Shown: positions 1-13,009, counted from the stretch's first letter. The stretch is 64,000 bases of DNA from Bugula neritina (GCA_964035545.1 OZ037767.1:10955081-11019080); one strand, 5' to 3'. Numbers and translations are program-made. The notes: generated by a model from the sequence alone, not told the origin.

Positions 1-108
1 TTTACAGATATAGTAACTTAAGTCAGAGAGTGAGGGATACTCTATATAAACACAGTGACTTAGAGTGACTCAGATCGAGATAGCCTTAGAACCAATAGCT
101 ATTCTCAC

Positions 109-3100
109 CAGTTCTCCAGAGACATCCCCAGCCCGCACCTAGCTAGTGAGTATAAAGATTCCTCCACCTGTTTACCGGTTATAGTTACACAGCGCCAGAC
201 GTCAAGGGCGTGCCAGAGAGAAGGGGCAAGGTCATGCACACTTCGACTTACCGCACTTACATTAGACCTACAAATATAGTCACGTACGCATGTGTAAGCA
301 ATACAACAAATAATATATATCATAATAACAACATGTTAAATTATGTTCATTACTTTATCTACTAGTAAGTAATATATATAGCTAAGAAAAGTAGTTCAAC
401 AGTTGCATCACTTTAGCTAAGCATTTTACAACACTGCATATAATATACTGTGCCTATTATACTGTGCTGAATATACTGTATACTATACTAAACTGTACAT
501 ATTACAGTGTATATATACTGTACATGTTTTATACCATATATTCTACACACCTGGGCTGACTAGTGGCCGATTTAGTAAAGTGAGATCTCGTCTGCATATT
601 CTCTGTCTCCTTCACCTCTCCAGGATCCAAATCATCGTCTAGAAACATGACTTTGCCAACTTCGATGATGTAACGTAAACATAGATGAGCATTTGGGTAA
701 GGACTGTACGCCTCTTGGTATTCATTTAGACCTGCATACAACCATGTTATCGTCTTACTAACCACTGTTATATCATGTAAATATATTATCAGCTGAAACT
801 CCAGTCAATCTGTAAAGTCATTGTGACAAAAACGCTACTGAAATAAGCCGGTATACTAGATATTTGTAAAAGAAAAGTTTGCACATTTTTTTAGCTTTTC
901 AAAAAGCACTATTTGCGTAGCATTAAATTTCGTGCATCTCCGGCCAACGAGCTAAAATATTTTCATCTAATAGCTTCATTTCTACATTTGATTCATTTGC
1001 TTATTATTTTCATATTGGTATTTCAGCTCAAAAACCTTTGTACTTCTAGTTTTAAATGTCGGCATATTTTATTTTCTACATTATAATCCAACATCCTGCT
1101 CATCTACAAGGAACTACCAGTCAAACAGCCAGCAATACACAACACTTTCTGATGGTAGAAACTATGAACTGACCATCTAAATACATGTAGAGACGACTCT
1201 TGAACAACTTATGCCCTCTCAGGTCACCGACCATGTGATGATAGAAGAGTCGCAGGAACACCATGTACCCCATCTACAGTGAGATGTAAGCACATCTAAC
1301 TAAATATACAAACATGTACCACGTCTACAGTGAGATGTAAGTACATCTTACTAATTATACATACAAATAGTATCACAGTATATAATAAATGAGATATCAA
1401 CTGTCAGAATCGATATTGAAATATTTTGTGATGAGTTGAGATGTGAGAGAAGTTGGTGCTTTAAGGGATGTTTTAACTTAAAAAAACTCACGCATGTTCA
1501 TAGTTGCTATCCCTGTGAGGAACCCCTGATAGAAAGGGTTTTTGTAAGAACGGGCTAAGGATTTGTTCAATTGAGGCGCAGGAGCAATTATGACTGGATG
1601 CTCTCCCTAACATCACCAATGACCTTTGTCAGGGTTTGAACCTACGACTTCGTTTTCACGCTTTGACCCCTAGACCACCGCTGCTCCCTTGAATGCTCTA
1701 ATTTAAGTTACACATCAAATCCTTACTTTCTGTATACTAAATTTATAAGATAGAGAGTATGTAGAGTTATGTTATGTTATAGCGCTGCAAACCGACATGT
1801 ACTGGTAACCAGTACAAGGTAGTTATTTACCAACACCACACCCATGATGTGGTGTTGGTATAGAAAACAACGTCATCTAGCTGATGAAAAAGACCTTGGG
1901 GTAGTATGCACGATGCATGAGGACATCATCACTAAACTTACAAAAAGTAAAACATTAGAAATAAATTTAACAGTATTCCAATAGTACTGGTGCTAATAGT
2001 GGTGTTAATGAGTGACAGTTTAGGAGTAATACTGAGTAGTACTAATAACACTGACAGAATAGTACTGAGAGTACCAGTGACAGATTAGTACCAAAACTAG
2101 TAACTGAAAAACTACCTTGAGTAATTTGATCTCGGAGATTCTGAGGTAGGGACTATTAATAGCATCAGTTCTTAGCCAATAGAGAGCAGTCTCGGCTAAG
2201 AAGAAGAGCCCCTGTATGTGCCCCGAATCAAAGGATGCCTGGTCTAATGAAGCTATTAGCACATCAAGGCTATCTGCAAGACATACAGACAGACACAACG
2301 CTTACTTTCACAATTCAACCAAACACAAAGAGTATTACAACTGTGCAGCTGCAATAACAAAAGTACTGGTGACACGATTTTCTTTATGACAATAGAGAAA
2401 GCTTTGAGACAAAAAAACCAACTGGTTGTAACACACTGGTATGTCACATTAAAACTGTAAGGGAGTCACATTAAAATATATCCTCATACATTGTAATTAT
2501 CAACACAAGGTATAGCAACTCCAAATATACTGCAAGTATAATTTATGGTAAACACTTTACATACAGAGTATATATATAATAATAATATAAATTGCATGTA
2601 TTGTATATACTAAGCAACATTGTACAATGTATTACTCCATTGTATTACTATAATTGTATTATAGTAATTCGTTACTGTGTTGTATTACGGTATTGTATTA
2701 TTGTATTGTATTATTGCATTGCATTATTCACCTTCCTGTATCTTTCCTTTACACTGAGAGAGTATTGTGAGATCCACCCAAGCTTCATCCAACTCTTTAT
2801 CTGAGACTCGACTTTTCCCTCCAAGTCCACACTTCCTCTGTAATACACACACAGCATATAGTATAACCTGGACTAATGGGACGTGACAGGAAGACAACTC
2901 TAGACATACTCAAATATTCAGAAAGGTGTCTGGTTAAATCGTTAAAATTTTATTATATAAATTCAATTTCAAGTACTGTAATAAAATGGCAAAAAACTTG
3001 TTATTGCTTTTAATTAGTGAATAATCAGAAATTATTAACTCCAGAGTGGTTTGAAAGCGACGAAATTATAATGAAAATATTAGTTCGATTAATAATAAAA

Positions 3101-3815
3101 ATGCCTAAATTTGAATAAACCACATGGAGGATTGAATGTTACATTTTATGGTCAAGAGAATTAAAGGAGCAATACTGCTTGAAATGTTTAAAGTTATGTT
3201 TTCATGTTATCAATATTGATGTATACCTGACTAAATATTATATAGTTGAACTTACAGAAATTACAAATTTAGAAGTATACGCTTATTGATCTATTATAAA
3301 ATTCACCTTTAACCTTTCTATATGCTTTCGAGCTTGCTCTTCATACTTCTCTTTATCAGCAATAGTTGTGGCTCCATTAAAACGATGAACAAACGATTCT
3401 TGAATTTCATTGGGATTTCTAAAAGACAATAAACTAACTGGATTGAGGGCCACAGGATAGGTAAAGTGAGGTATGTTAGCAGATAAATGCATTGAAAGTA
3501 TTTGTATTTATTTGAAAAAGTAAATAAAATATTAAACAGTAAATGATCTCAACTCAAAGTGCGCATGATTGATGCATCCTCCAGCTGCAGTGTGAAATGA
3601 AAATTTCATCAATCTGTATCCATATTTGAATTATGAAATGTATGCAAAAGTAGACGCACCTGACTTTATCATAAGGCCTTGCAGTAGCTTGCTCCACAGC
3701 TTTCTCAAACAGCCTCTCCTGCAAATTCACACGCTGGTTGTGAGAAATGATTCCAAACCTGTGCACTATAGGAACTCGCTCTAAAGGCATTCTTGCAATT
3801 TTAAACAGCTGTTTC
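109..3815 (-). CDS. TMEM232-like gene, 3' part (seven exons visible, runs off the window)
   Basis: Seven exons chain in frame on the minus strand: 3660-3815, 3307-3418, 2732-2837, 2116-2273, 1174-1273, 551-731 and 109-267. Each is bounded by AG/GT, and phases agree at every junction I could check. Recognisable stretches are AWVDLTILSQCKGKIQE, SLDQASFDSGHIQGLFFLAE, YLRISEIKLLK and MGYMVFLRLFYHHMVGDL. The spacing and wording of these blocks resemble the TMEM232 family (a membrane-associated protein linked to sperm flagella), but this is from memory and no search was possible. The first visible exon begins mid-codon, so the 5' end was not found, although candidate sequence upstream of 3815 is limited. 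The last exon ends in a good donor (GTGAGA at 108), so the gene continues beyond base 1. Exon calls are strong; the family name is tentative. Confidence 0.6.
1500..1690 (-). repeat. tRNA-derived SINE, copy 1
   Basis: Read on the minus strand, it starts with a tRNA-like head carrying an A box (TGGTCTAGGGGT) and a B box (GGTTCAAACCC). A conserved body follows, with GGTGATGTTAGGGAGAGCATCC and TCATAATTGCTCC (shown here in two parts). A second copy lies at 9135-9319. The GTTAGGnAGnGCATCC core resembles the central/tail motif of SINEs known from fish and cephalopods. It sits in an intron of the TMEM232-like gene. The 3' end is approximate. Confidence 0.65.
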
Positions 3816-5600
3816 CTGCAATGAGCAGATCTTTCTAGTAATGAATTTTACTATATATTAAAAATACATTATCATTGTAACTACCACAACTAATAAATGT
3901 AATTCAAATACTACAAGTACTGTAGTACTACTACAGCTACATTCAACAATACTGACCACTAGATACTAGAGTTTGTAGACTGTCTGTAGATGTAAATAAA
4001 AAACACCCAAGTTTATATAGCAGAAAAGAGCTAATTCATCAGAATATCATGTAGTAATCTAACATAATACACTTTCTCTATTTGCCTCTACTGAATAACA
4101 GGAATACTAAAAGTATTCTGGTATGAACATGACTACCAATGTGACAGCATTACTAGTAAAGTTAAATTCAATTAGTATGCGCTGGTAACTTTAGGTAATC
4201 ATAAACATACCAGTACACTAAAATAGAACTAAGACCAAGCTCAGTACCATTACCAGGGCTTATAAGCATAACTATCAGTACCTGGTTCTTAAAAGTGCAC
4301 ACTTACTCTTATTTTAGTAACAACAGTAACAGTTCTAATATGCAATGAACAATAGTAATGCTGCTGCTACTACTACTACTACTACTGCTACCACTACCAG
4401 TACCACTGCCAGTACCACTACCCCAGTACCACTACCAGTATTACTGAGAGTGATAATAATAATAATTAATAATGCCGATGATGATGATAATCAGCAACTA
4501 ACATATATTACTACTATTATTAATAAAAGTATCAATCAGTAGCCAATCACGATCAAAATGGCCAAAGCCACTGGACCTTGATCATTCCCCATCCCATGGT
4601 CATGATCCATGCCTGGGACCCGGATTGGGTTTTCGAATTTAAAAATCAAAAATGCAATACAAATTTGTGACTGACAGTTATTGTAAACCAAGTTTAACAA
4701 TTGTTTTTGATAGAAAGTCATTTCCAATTTTTAAACTTAATTTAAATTGAATGAAGATTATAAACAAATGATATTTCAATCTGTTTTACTATAATAAATT
4801 GCAATAGTTAAAATTATCCGCCATCTTTTGTTGTTATAGAAATATGTCACATGTGTATCATGTGATTACAGCGGTTGCTCGTATAAGTGGGCGTACCTTA
4901 CATCCTGCAATTCAGTGTGATCTTTAACCCTTTTGCTGCAATCAAACCAGCGTGCAGTGATTAGACTTAGTACATCCGTCCCTTTTCCTGAGTAGGGAAG
5001 AAATTCACTGATACTGTAACTGTATTGTTTTTCAATGAAAAGAATGTTAAATTACATTAATTTTAAACCGTCACCGTATTCATGTTGAATTAATATTTGT
5101 ATTCTATGTAACCGGAACAACTATTGCAAGGTAAGCTCTCTTTACAGCTGTACAGACTGTACGCGTACCCTCGCAGTCTTACTACTTTCAGTTTCTTGTA
5201 GTTGTAGGAGTAGTACTACTAGTAGTAGTAGTATTAGTAGTATTGGGAGTAGGAGTAGATCTATTACATAACTATTACTCTATTAGTATTCGTATTTCAG
5301 TACTACTACTAGTATTCTTTATGTGCAGGGAGCTATTCTGATTCTCAGTTGATCATACTGATACTCGGAATCATAATGATCATGATGGTGATGTAATGAT
5401 CTTGTTCGATATAAGGCTTAGCTTTAGGATTAGCCTTATTGATGCTAGGCATCAACAACGATTTTTGCTCAACTACTACTAGTAGTAGTACTTCAGCAAA
5501 TTTTGAATTTAAATTGAAAAAACCAAAGCATAAAAATTATTTAATTTTTTTTCATTTTATCCTATTGTGAGTGTGAGTATTTTTGTCAATGTCTAGTCTC
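3816..5600. other. Upstream/intergenic DNA with triplet microsatellites
   Basis: No convincing exon was found. It contains an interrupted CTA/CCA-type triplet run (about 4355-4510, grading into GATGAT repeats) and a TAG/TACTAC run (about 5205-5310, again near 5470-5490). The ORFs here are translations of these runs. Confidence 0.5.
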
Positions 5601-5610
5601 GAATTTATAA

Positions 5611-6106
5611 AATAATTGCCTCCACCGGGATTTGAACCACAGACTTCCAGCTTGCAAGCAGGCGGCTAACCAATTACACTACAAGGGCTTCGGTATTCCA
5701 AGCAACATCCCATTCAGTTCTCTCCAGAACTGCACTGACCCCATGTATTCTGTCAGCTTATGGGCTTTATTTGCCACTCAACTCCCTGAAACTACTTCCA
5801 CAAGACAAAGCTGAAATAAGTTGTAGATAATTGCCCCCACCGGGATTCGAACAGCTTGCAAGAAAGTGTGTTAACCATTACACAACGGAGACCACTGGGT
5901 AAACTCAACACTACATCCCACTCAGTTCTCTAAACTCCGCTGGCTTATTTACTACTCCTTCAGTCTTCAGGCTCCCCTGGCCACTCAATTTCCTCAGAGT
6001 GCTACTACAACACTTCACTAAAAGATGAAATAGCTTGTAAAATAATTGCTCTGCTGGGATTCGAACCACAGACCTCCAGTTTGCAAGCAGGCGCCCTAAC
6101 CAATTA
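5611..6106 (-). repeat. Tandem tRNA-derived repeat units (period about 215 bp)
   Basis: Three units each hold a minus-strand tRNA-like box B (GGTTCAAATCC or GTTCGAATCCC) beginning near 5627, 5842 and 6056, i.e. spacings of 215 and 214 bp. Unit 1 also has a box A (TAGTGTAATTGG) and a TTGCAA loop suggesting a tRNA-Ala or tRNA-Cys ancestor. Between the heads lies shared body sequence containing CCACTCAGTTCTCT-like text. Unit 3 is cut at 6106 by the pogo-like transposon and resumes at 8174 (CGCTACAGGGGCGGCTGGGTT). Confidence 0.65.
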
Positions 6107-8173
6107 GGGGAAGGTGGGGTAAGTTGGGTCAAGGGGCAAGTTGGGTCAGGCCATTTTCTCAAAAACTGTAATGCTAGGAAACTGAATAGTTAGGTCAAGA
6201 AGTAAAGGCCAAACTAAAATAACTTCCTGCTACTACAACAACACTATCGAAAAAGAGGTGAGTGAAATATTAGCTAATATCAATATTTTTGCTTCATTTG
6301 ACATTCTGTTCACCAAAACAGTAGACCAAAACTTTGTCATTAAGCATGAGGATAGAGTGCTGTTGTTTTGTGTCATGAATGCTTAAGTAGTTAGCTTATA
6401 TTTGGTAGATTGAAAAAATTTCTAAATTAAATTTTTCATGCAAAAATTACATACATTGCTGCCAATGGGGCAAGTTGGGTCAAAATTTTGGGGCAAGTTG
6501 GGTCAGTGGCCCAATTTGCCCCAATTCACTAAACATAGTGTTAATGTAAATTTATTGTTGCAGATCATGATACTGGATAATCACTGCATGCTCACATATA
6601 TCCTTAGAGTCTGTAACTCTTGCTAAAAAATCAGGAGTTGTTCTACTCACCTTGCCACCACATACTTTACACCGATTACAGTCTCTGGATAGAACTGTTT
6701 TCGGTCCAATGAAAACATACTTCAAAAAGGCAATGGATAACTTAATGATAACCTATCTGAACAGGAGCATAAAAGTGCAAGACATTGGCGCCCTAACAGA
6801 GCGAGCATTTGGGCAAAACATGACTGTTGTTAATATAACATCGGGCTTTCGCTCATCTGGCATATTCCCATCAAAAGCAGGCATATTTACCGACGCCGAC
6901 TATGTTTCAACCGATGCTACGGACAAACCTCAAAGAGTGATCAATGAGCCAGACGATCTAATTCAACTTAGCCAAGTTCATCTCAGCCATCTTTATTCCA
7001 GATTTTAATCTACAATCCAAGCACGCCTAGTACTTCTGGTTAATTGGCAGGGGCTACCTCTCAGGATACTTCTACTTCACTGGTGGTGGCTAGCTCTAAG
7101 CAGCCTATTACCAATCAAGATATTCTTCTCTTACCCAAAGCTGCTCTACGCAAAGATGGAGCACCCAGAAAGAAGCGGGTAAAGACCGCTATACTGATAG
7201 ACACGCCAGAGAAAGAAAGAATCGAACACGAATGAGCAGACAAGTTGAATAAAGGAAAGGAACGACCTAAGCGTAGGCCTATACAGAAAGAGCCAGAATC
7301 CTGCAGTGAAGAAGATGAGCAAAACCATATAGTTCCACTAGAGACAGACAGTGATTCACCATCCAAGATGGAAGCAAAAGAACAGGATGTGGCAGATGTA
7401 GAAGAAGGGGCGTTTGTGGTGACAAAATACAAAGGAAAATGTTCAACCATAGGTTTTGTTGGAATGGTAGTTGGCAAGGATGAAGGAGATTGGACTTTTA
7501 CAAAAAGACTCCACAGGGCACATTTTCTAAGCCATCATAGCCAGACATATATGCAGTAGAGGCTGAGCATATGGTTAGAGTGCTGGGGGCACCTGTCTCA
7601 ACTGGAACAACTGTTCGAACTTTAGGCTGTGTTAGTTTTGGCAACAAACTAGATGGCATGGGCTTTGAGTCGAGTTAGTTTTCTTGATGCCTTTATTAAA
7701 TAAAAATAATAACCCCAAGCAGATTTGGTTTACTTCTTCGTCCGTTCCCAGAGTCTAAACTCAAATAATCTCACTAACTTAAATGATGACTGGGGGCCTA
7801 CGTTACAAACTTTGTATGTTTTTCTCAAACTAATATGCTGTTAATCATTACTTAGACCTAATGAACATTAATGAACTGAATTTATTTCAGTGATATGTTA
7901 GATGCCATAGTAATGAAATAGCGACCCAACTTGCCCCATTTGTTTTTGGTGGTGACCCAACTTACCCCTCATGCGGGGTAAGTTGGGTCAGAAGAAAGGT
8001 TTTACGGTATTATCTGTAGCTGACTAAATGTTGGTGTTGCCTCAAAATAAAATTGGGCTATTGCAGATAACATGTTAATCTATCTTTCCGACAAACAGTT
8101 TGATATTTACATGCTTAGATCGGCCACAATATTAAAAAAACCAATTTTTGACCCAACTTGCCCCGCCTTCCCC
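6107..8173 (+). mobile_element. Pogo/Tigger-type DNA transposon (2,067 bp, inactivated)
   Basis: Terminal inverted repeats at 6107-6132 and 8148-8173 match at 24 of 26 positions and begin GGGGAAGG. The insertion is flanked by a TA duplication (6105-6106 and 8174-8175), the target of Tc1/mariner/pogo elements. Further copies of GGGGCAAGTTGGGTCA lie inside the ends (about 6134, 6468 and 6490 in one orientation; 7922, 7955 and 7976 in either orientation). These are likely subterminal transposase-binding repeats. The body holds a broken DDE transposase C-terminal half. It is inserted into a tRNA-derived repeat unit, so it is younger than that array. Confidence 0.85.
6565..7559 (+). pseudogene. 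Transposase C-terminal remnant of the pogo/Tigger-type element
   Basis: It encodes part of the DDE domain: LDNH (the second catalytic aspartate) near 6574 in one frame, then AKKSGVVLLTLPPHTLHRLQSLD and VFGPMKTYFKKA from about 6622 in another. The conserved middle part (VNITSGFRSSGIFP, about 6840) and a basic C-terminal part follow. The frame changes near 6615 and 7010, and there is a stop at 7233-7235. The N-terminal DNA-binding (CENP-B-like HTH) region and the first catalytic aspartate are missing. This matches the end of Tigger/Jerky-type proteins; the copy cannot encode an active enzyme. Confidence 0.75.
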
Positions 8174-8458
8174 TACGCTACAGGGGCGGCTGGGTTAACT
8201 CAACACTACAGAATTAAGTAATTTAATGGTCCTGAAACTCTACATTCTATAATATAATCATTATCAGCTTGATTATATATATTTTTCAGTTTTACTAACT
8301 ATGACCATCAAACTGAACTTTTTCTGACCTTCTGAGTTGAGTTGAATGATTTTAATTGCTTTGTTTACATTTCATAGTTTATAGCTTGGAGTAGCAATTT
8401 CCAAATGCTAATTAAAGAACTACAGTGATAAAAAGCTTGATCAATTTCTTGTAGAGTT

Positions 8459-11400
8459 ATGCCAAGTCAAAAGCATCAAATAGTTGTGGTTGGTGCTGGT
8501 ATATCTGGTATGAGTTGTGCTTATCGTCTTCAAACAGAACTTCCTAATGTCCAGGTACTCATCTAGTTATTTCTCATTTTAGAAGTTATCAATGCTTTGT
8601 TGGTCTTGTATATTTGGGAGACAACTTCAAATTAAGAATGTTTCATAGTTTTGTTTTTAATTCAAAGGTCACAGTGATGTCTGATGATTTCACACCAAAT
8701 TTAACTTCTGATGGTTCTGGTGGCTTCTGGGCTCCGTACGCTCCTTTTGGTACAGATCCAGCCAAGATAAGGTTAACTCAATATTCTGTGTTCCACATTT
8801 CATTCCTATTGCACTTTACTTTGGAAATCTTTTGCCAAAATATTGATCTTGGCATATACTGAGGTCATTGGTTGTTGAGGGTTCAAGGTAGGTCATTTTG
8901 CTATGTTAATTTATTGTGAAGTATTCCATGTGGTATTATATGATGTATTTTAGAAAATGGGGCAACTCCACATATCAATATCTAAAATGCCTAGCTTTGT
9001 CACCCGAATCTCTGAAAGCTGGAGTATCCTGTGTCAGGGCATACTTCCTGAGGACAGTTCCACTGCAGGAGGTATTTTCTGTATCTTTTATATATCTGAG
9101 TGCAAAACCCACACAAGTTTATAGGCACCCTCCATGTGAGAAATCTTTGTGAAAAGGGCTTTTTAAAGTAGCCTAAAGACTAATTCATATGTAGCAAAGT
9201 AGCAATTATGATTGGATGCTCTTCCTAACATCACCAATGACTGTTAATGGAGATTGAACTTATGAACTCGGTCCTACTAAACCATCGCACTCTAACCTCT
9301 AAACCATAGCTGCTTCCTTTTTATATATCTGACTGTTGAGTTGTAGTACAGCTTCAAGTCATGCCAAGATTAGTGTTTAAGGATTTAATTAAAACTGCAT
9401 ACCTTTGCACTATAAGTAGAATTACAAATCAATTCACTCTCCACCTCTTGACTCTTGACCTTTCTCAACGCACAAGTTTTTGTCTACCTCTTTGTTCAAA
9501 ACAAAGACACTAAATAGTAAAGGCTACAAAACATACTAATAATTTTTCAAATTAGCCAATACTTTATAGAGTTGCTTTATTTGATTTTTAATTCTTTTGC
9601 TGAAATTTTTCTAATGTATTGTTAAATTTTCAACATTGACAGGTGCAGCATCTGCTAAATCTATTTGCTAATTTTTATATTATAGGAGAGAAAATGTTTA
9701 ATGTAAATCAAGGTTAACTAATGCTTTTGAAACAGCTCCTTTTTTACCCATGCTTAATGGAAGTCTCATTCTTCTCAAGACTGGGCTACAGCTACTCCCA
9801 TCTTTACATCATAGAATAATATAAATTTACTGTCCGTAAAATATTATGTGTTTTAAAATTAGCAGATCTCCAGCTTACTTATGATAATACACTAACTGCC
9901 AACTATCATTTAGTTGGTTCATTGTAAGCGTTATAGACCTGCATGTAGAAGCATCACCTGTATAATATATAACACTGTTTTAACATTGTTTTCATACAGA
10001 TTCCTTCTTACACAAGAAACGTAGAACACTTTCGAAGAATGACTAAAGAGGAAGCTAGGAATATGCATTCTTCTGCAGTCGATGGATACAGCTATTCCAC
10101 TTTTACCTGTGAACCTAAGATTTATCTTCCCTGGATTACTGGAAAGTATGTTGGTAACCCATAGAAAGATTCTGTAATATTTATATTAAACTTTTACAAA
10201 GCTTCACTTTGCCTCAAGTAGCAACTAATGTAATCACACAAATAAACTTAGGATTTGCTTGAATGAATTTTGAAAGTTTTCTGATTTTTTGCATAAACAT
10301 ACTTTGGGGACAGATTTATCTAGACAACTTTTTTACTTATGAATCAAAACTGTTGTGTGAAAAGTCTCTTATAAATGTAGTAAAGGGTTTAAAGCTTGTT
10401 TAACAATTTTCAGTGACCATCAATGTTGAAACAAAATATGAAAACAACTTTAAGGCTTATGCAGACATCTCTGTAAAAAGCGCCACTGTAAAACCCAGCC
10501 ATTACATAGCAGAGTTGGTATGAAAGACTTATTGATGTAGTGAGGTTATGAGCTTTGTGTTAACAAAGTTTGCAAATTTCATAGAAATAAATGAATATTT
10601 TTGCGGCACCTGTCGAATATTGTTTACTGTTGTAAATATGCAATTTCTAAGCTAATCAAGTTAATCAGGTACTTGGGTTTTGAAATCATCCAATTTCAAC
10701 CAACTTTGATGAGCATGTTTTATTATTTTGAATGCATAATCTATGATCTAGGTTCACAAGAGCTGGTGGAAAAGTTATAAAAAGGAAGATTTCAGATCTG
10801 AATGAGGTATCATTGTTCAGCCTATCTATTTTGCAAACTTTTCAGTTGTCTTCCCACCTTTCTTTTTATTTTATCTAATGCATAAAGCATGACATATTAA
10901 ACAATAACTCTGAATATAAATTTTTGTTGGAAAATGCTTGCCATAATATTGAAGTTACTGTTCACATTTCTATGAAGCAGAAAAGTAAATACTTCCAATA
11001 AAAGTATTAAAAATCCTTATCATTCACTAACTGATGATACATTTTCCAATCCGTGAATCTGGGCATAATTTGTTTTTTGTCGGAATTGGTACAAGTTGTC
11101 ATTAAAGTTGAATCAATTTTTCGACATTGAACATTTTTTCACGATTTTGATTAAAAGTCATCCATTACTATTTAACAGGGTTAAGTTTGCACCTCATGTG
11201 TAATGTGGTCATTTTTTAAAATTAACCGATTTTTAAAACTTTATGAATGTTAAGAAATTGATCATCAGAATTTGTCAAACATTCTCATTTCAAATTCTAA
11301 AACTATAATTGCTCAGTGGACTAAATAGATCATCACTACTATAATCGAATGTTTTAAATTTTCATATTGTGGAACGTTTTATAATTTCGCAAAAGTTGTG

Positions 11401-13009
11401 CATCTTTTAGATCTTATAATTGAGGCTTGTTTCAGGAATTTTGGAAACGAAACAAAATATCAAATGTATTTATGACAATATTTCAAGGCTATCAGCCAAC
11501 AAGAAAGTCATTTTCACCAACCGCTATTAATTATAGCAGCTGTTGAAACTTTGTTGCAGCTGTGTCAGCAATTTGATTTGGTAATCAACTGCAGTGGACT
11601 GGGTGCTGGGGAACTGGTAGATGATCATGATGTTTTACCTGTCAAAGGTCAGGTCATCAAGGTATACACTATACATTTGCTTTTCTTGGACCAAATTCTC
11701 TAAACTTTTAGCTATGGGGTTACTGGTGTCAAGACTTTTCCAGCAAATACGTAAGGGTTCAAGCAAAATCAGTAAAAGTTATATAAGAGGAGTTATGCTT
11801 CTTGGCCAAATCATGCAAATCTAAACTATTTTTCTGCAAAACACAGTTGATTCAACTTCTTGAACAGCGTTTTCAAAGCCGGCACTGATGAGGAAACCAG
11901 AAAAATATCTCCTTTTTAGTTGATTTATCTTTTCAAATAAGTTTGAACTACTGGATTCTTCATTTGTATATATGTTTTAATATTTGTAACTGAACTGAAT
12001 CTCCCATAGCTATTTCAAAGTTTTAGAAGATTTTTAAATCTACTTGTAAAAATAATGGCATTAAAATACTTGGTAAAAGGGAATGTCTAAAAATTTAGGC
12101 TATTGAAGTCAACATTATAGGGTGGGACTCAAGTATTAATTTTTAGAGATCTTTGCAAGCGCACAATGACTCGTGACTTGAAGTAAACACCTTTATCGTC
12201 ATTTTTTTTACTAATTTTACTTTCAGGTAAAAGATGTTAATGCAGTGAGATTTAAGCACTGCTTGTTTAATGAGGATAGAAGTGAGACTTATGTAATCCC
12301 AGGGTAGGTATGTTACCCGATTTCCTACTGTCTTTTGCAGTCTTATTGCCTCTCTTGATAATAACTTTAAAATATATATAACAGTTTCAGGAACACATTC
12401 AAGGTGTTTTCTCTATGTTGCGTTCATTAAATTTTAAACCCCCATTTCCACTATTTTGATTTCAGGATAAACACGACTACCTTGGGTGGAACGTATGAGT
12501 ATGGAGTTGGTGACAATAAAGTAGATGAAGGAGAACGAAAACGTATCATGGATATGTGTTGTTGGCTGGAGCCTGCACTCAAGGTTTCTATTATCCTGCA
12601 AATCTTGATGGTAAAACTTATCTTTTCCATGTTTATAGATTATGGGTAGAAATTACATTTTTTCCAATTGTGTGTTTTTAGAATTGTACAGTAGAGAAAG
12701 ACTGGGTGGGTCTAAGACCTGCAAGAAAAAGTGGAATCCGTCTGGAAGTGGATTCTACATATCACTCAACTGTTAAGGTATTACTATGGTGATATATACT
12801 ACACTACTCAACGGTTAAAGTACTATACTATGTGATATATATACTACGCTACCCAACCGTCAATGTATTATCATTGTCTTTTGAAGGTGATACACAACTA
12901 TGGCCATGGAGGTATAGGGGTGACATTGCACTGGGGGTGTGCGGCAGAAGTTGTTACCAAGGCTATAGAGTCGCTTCACATAACGTATAAACTTACATCT
13001 AAACTGTAA
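8459..13009 (+). CDS. D-aspartate/D-amino-acid oxidase, upstream paralogue (10 exons, 344 aa)
   Basis: Peroxisomal FAD enzyme that oxidatively deaminates D-amino acids to 2-oxo acids, ammonia and H2O2. Exons: 8459-8554, 8668-8771, 8954-9071, 10000-10145, 10752-10806, 11560-11661, 12227-12303, 12466-12583, 12682-12777, 12887-13009. All introns are GT-AG, phases are consistent, and the total of 345 codons matches the family (about 340). The N-terminus has the dinucleotide-binding motif VVVGAGISG. Exon 6 has [12 protein letters not shown]. Exon 7 has YVIPG with the active-site Tyr. Exon 9 has VGLRPAR with the carboxylate-binding Arg. Exon 10 has [14 protein letters not shown]. The protein ends in SKL, a perfect PTS1. 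FTPNLTSD and VGLRPAR lean towards D-aspartate oxidase, but the His seen in mammalian DDO after the IP motif is Tyr here, so substrate is open. TTTCTTGTAG just upstream of the ATG could be the acceptor of a 5'UTR intron. Confidence 0.92.
9135..9319 (-). repeat. tRNA-derived SINE, copy 2 (in oxidase intron 3)
   Basis: Minus-strand relative of the copy at 1500-1690. It shares GCAGC, the weaker B box GTTCAATCTCC, the ATTGGTGATGTTAGGAAGAGC core and the following TCCAATCATAATTGCT. It lies in intron 3 of the upstream oxidase gene and is absent from the shorter intron 3 of the downstream paralogue. Confidence 0.6.

Noticed and set aside
5626-5697. A functional tRNA-Ala(TGC) or tRNA-Cys gene on the minus strand
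   Set aside because: The best anticodon stem leaves a 6-nt loop and a T-T mismatch, the unit is tandemly repeated, and the other copies have deletions; treated as a tRNA-derived repeat.
7115-7477. 120-codon minus-strand ORF in the pogo-like element
   Set aside because: It is antisense to the transposase C-terminal remnant and serine-rich only because of that.
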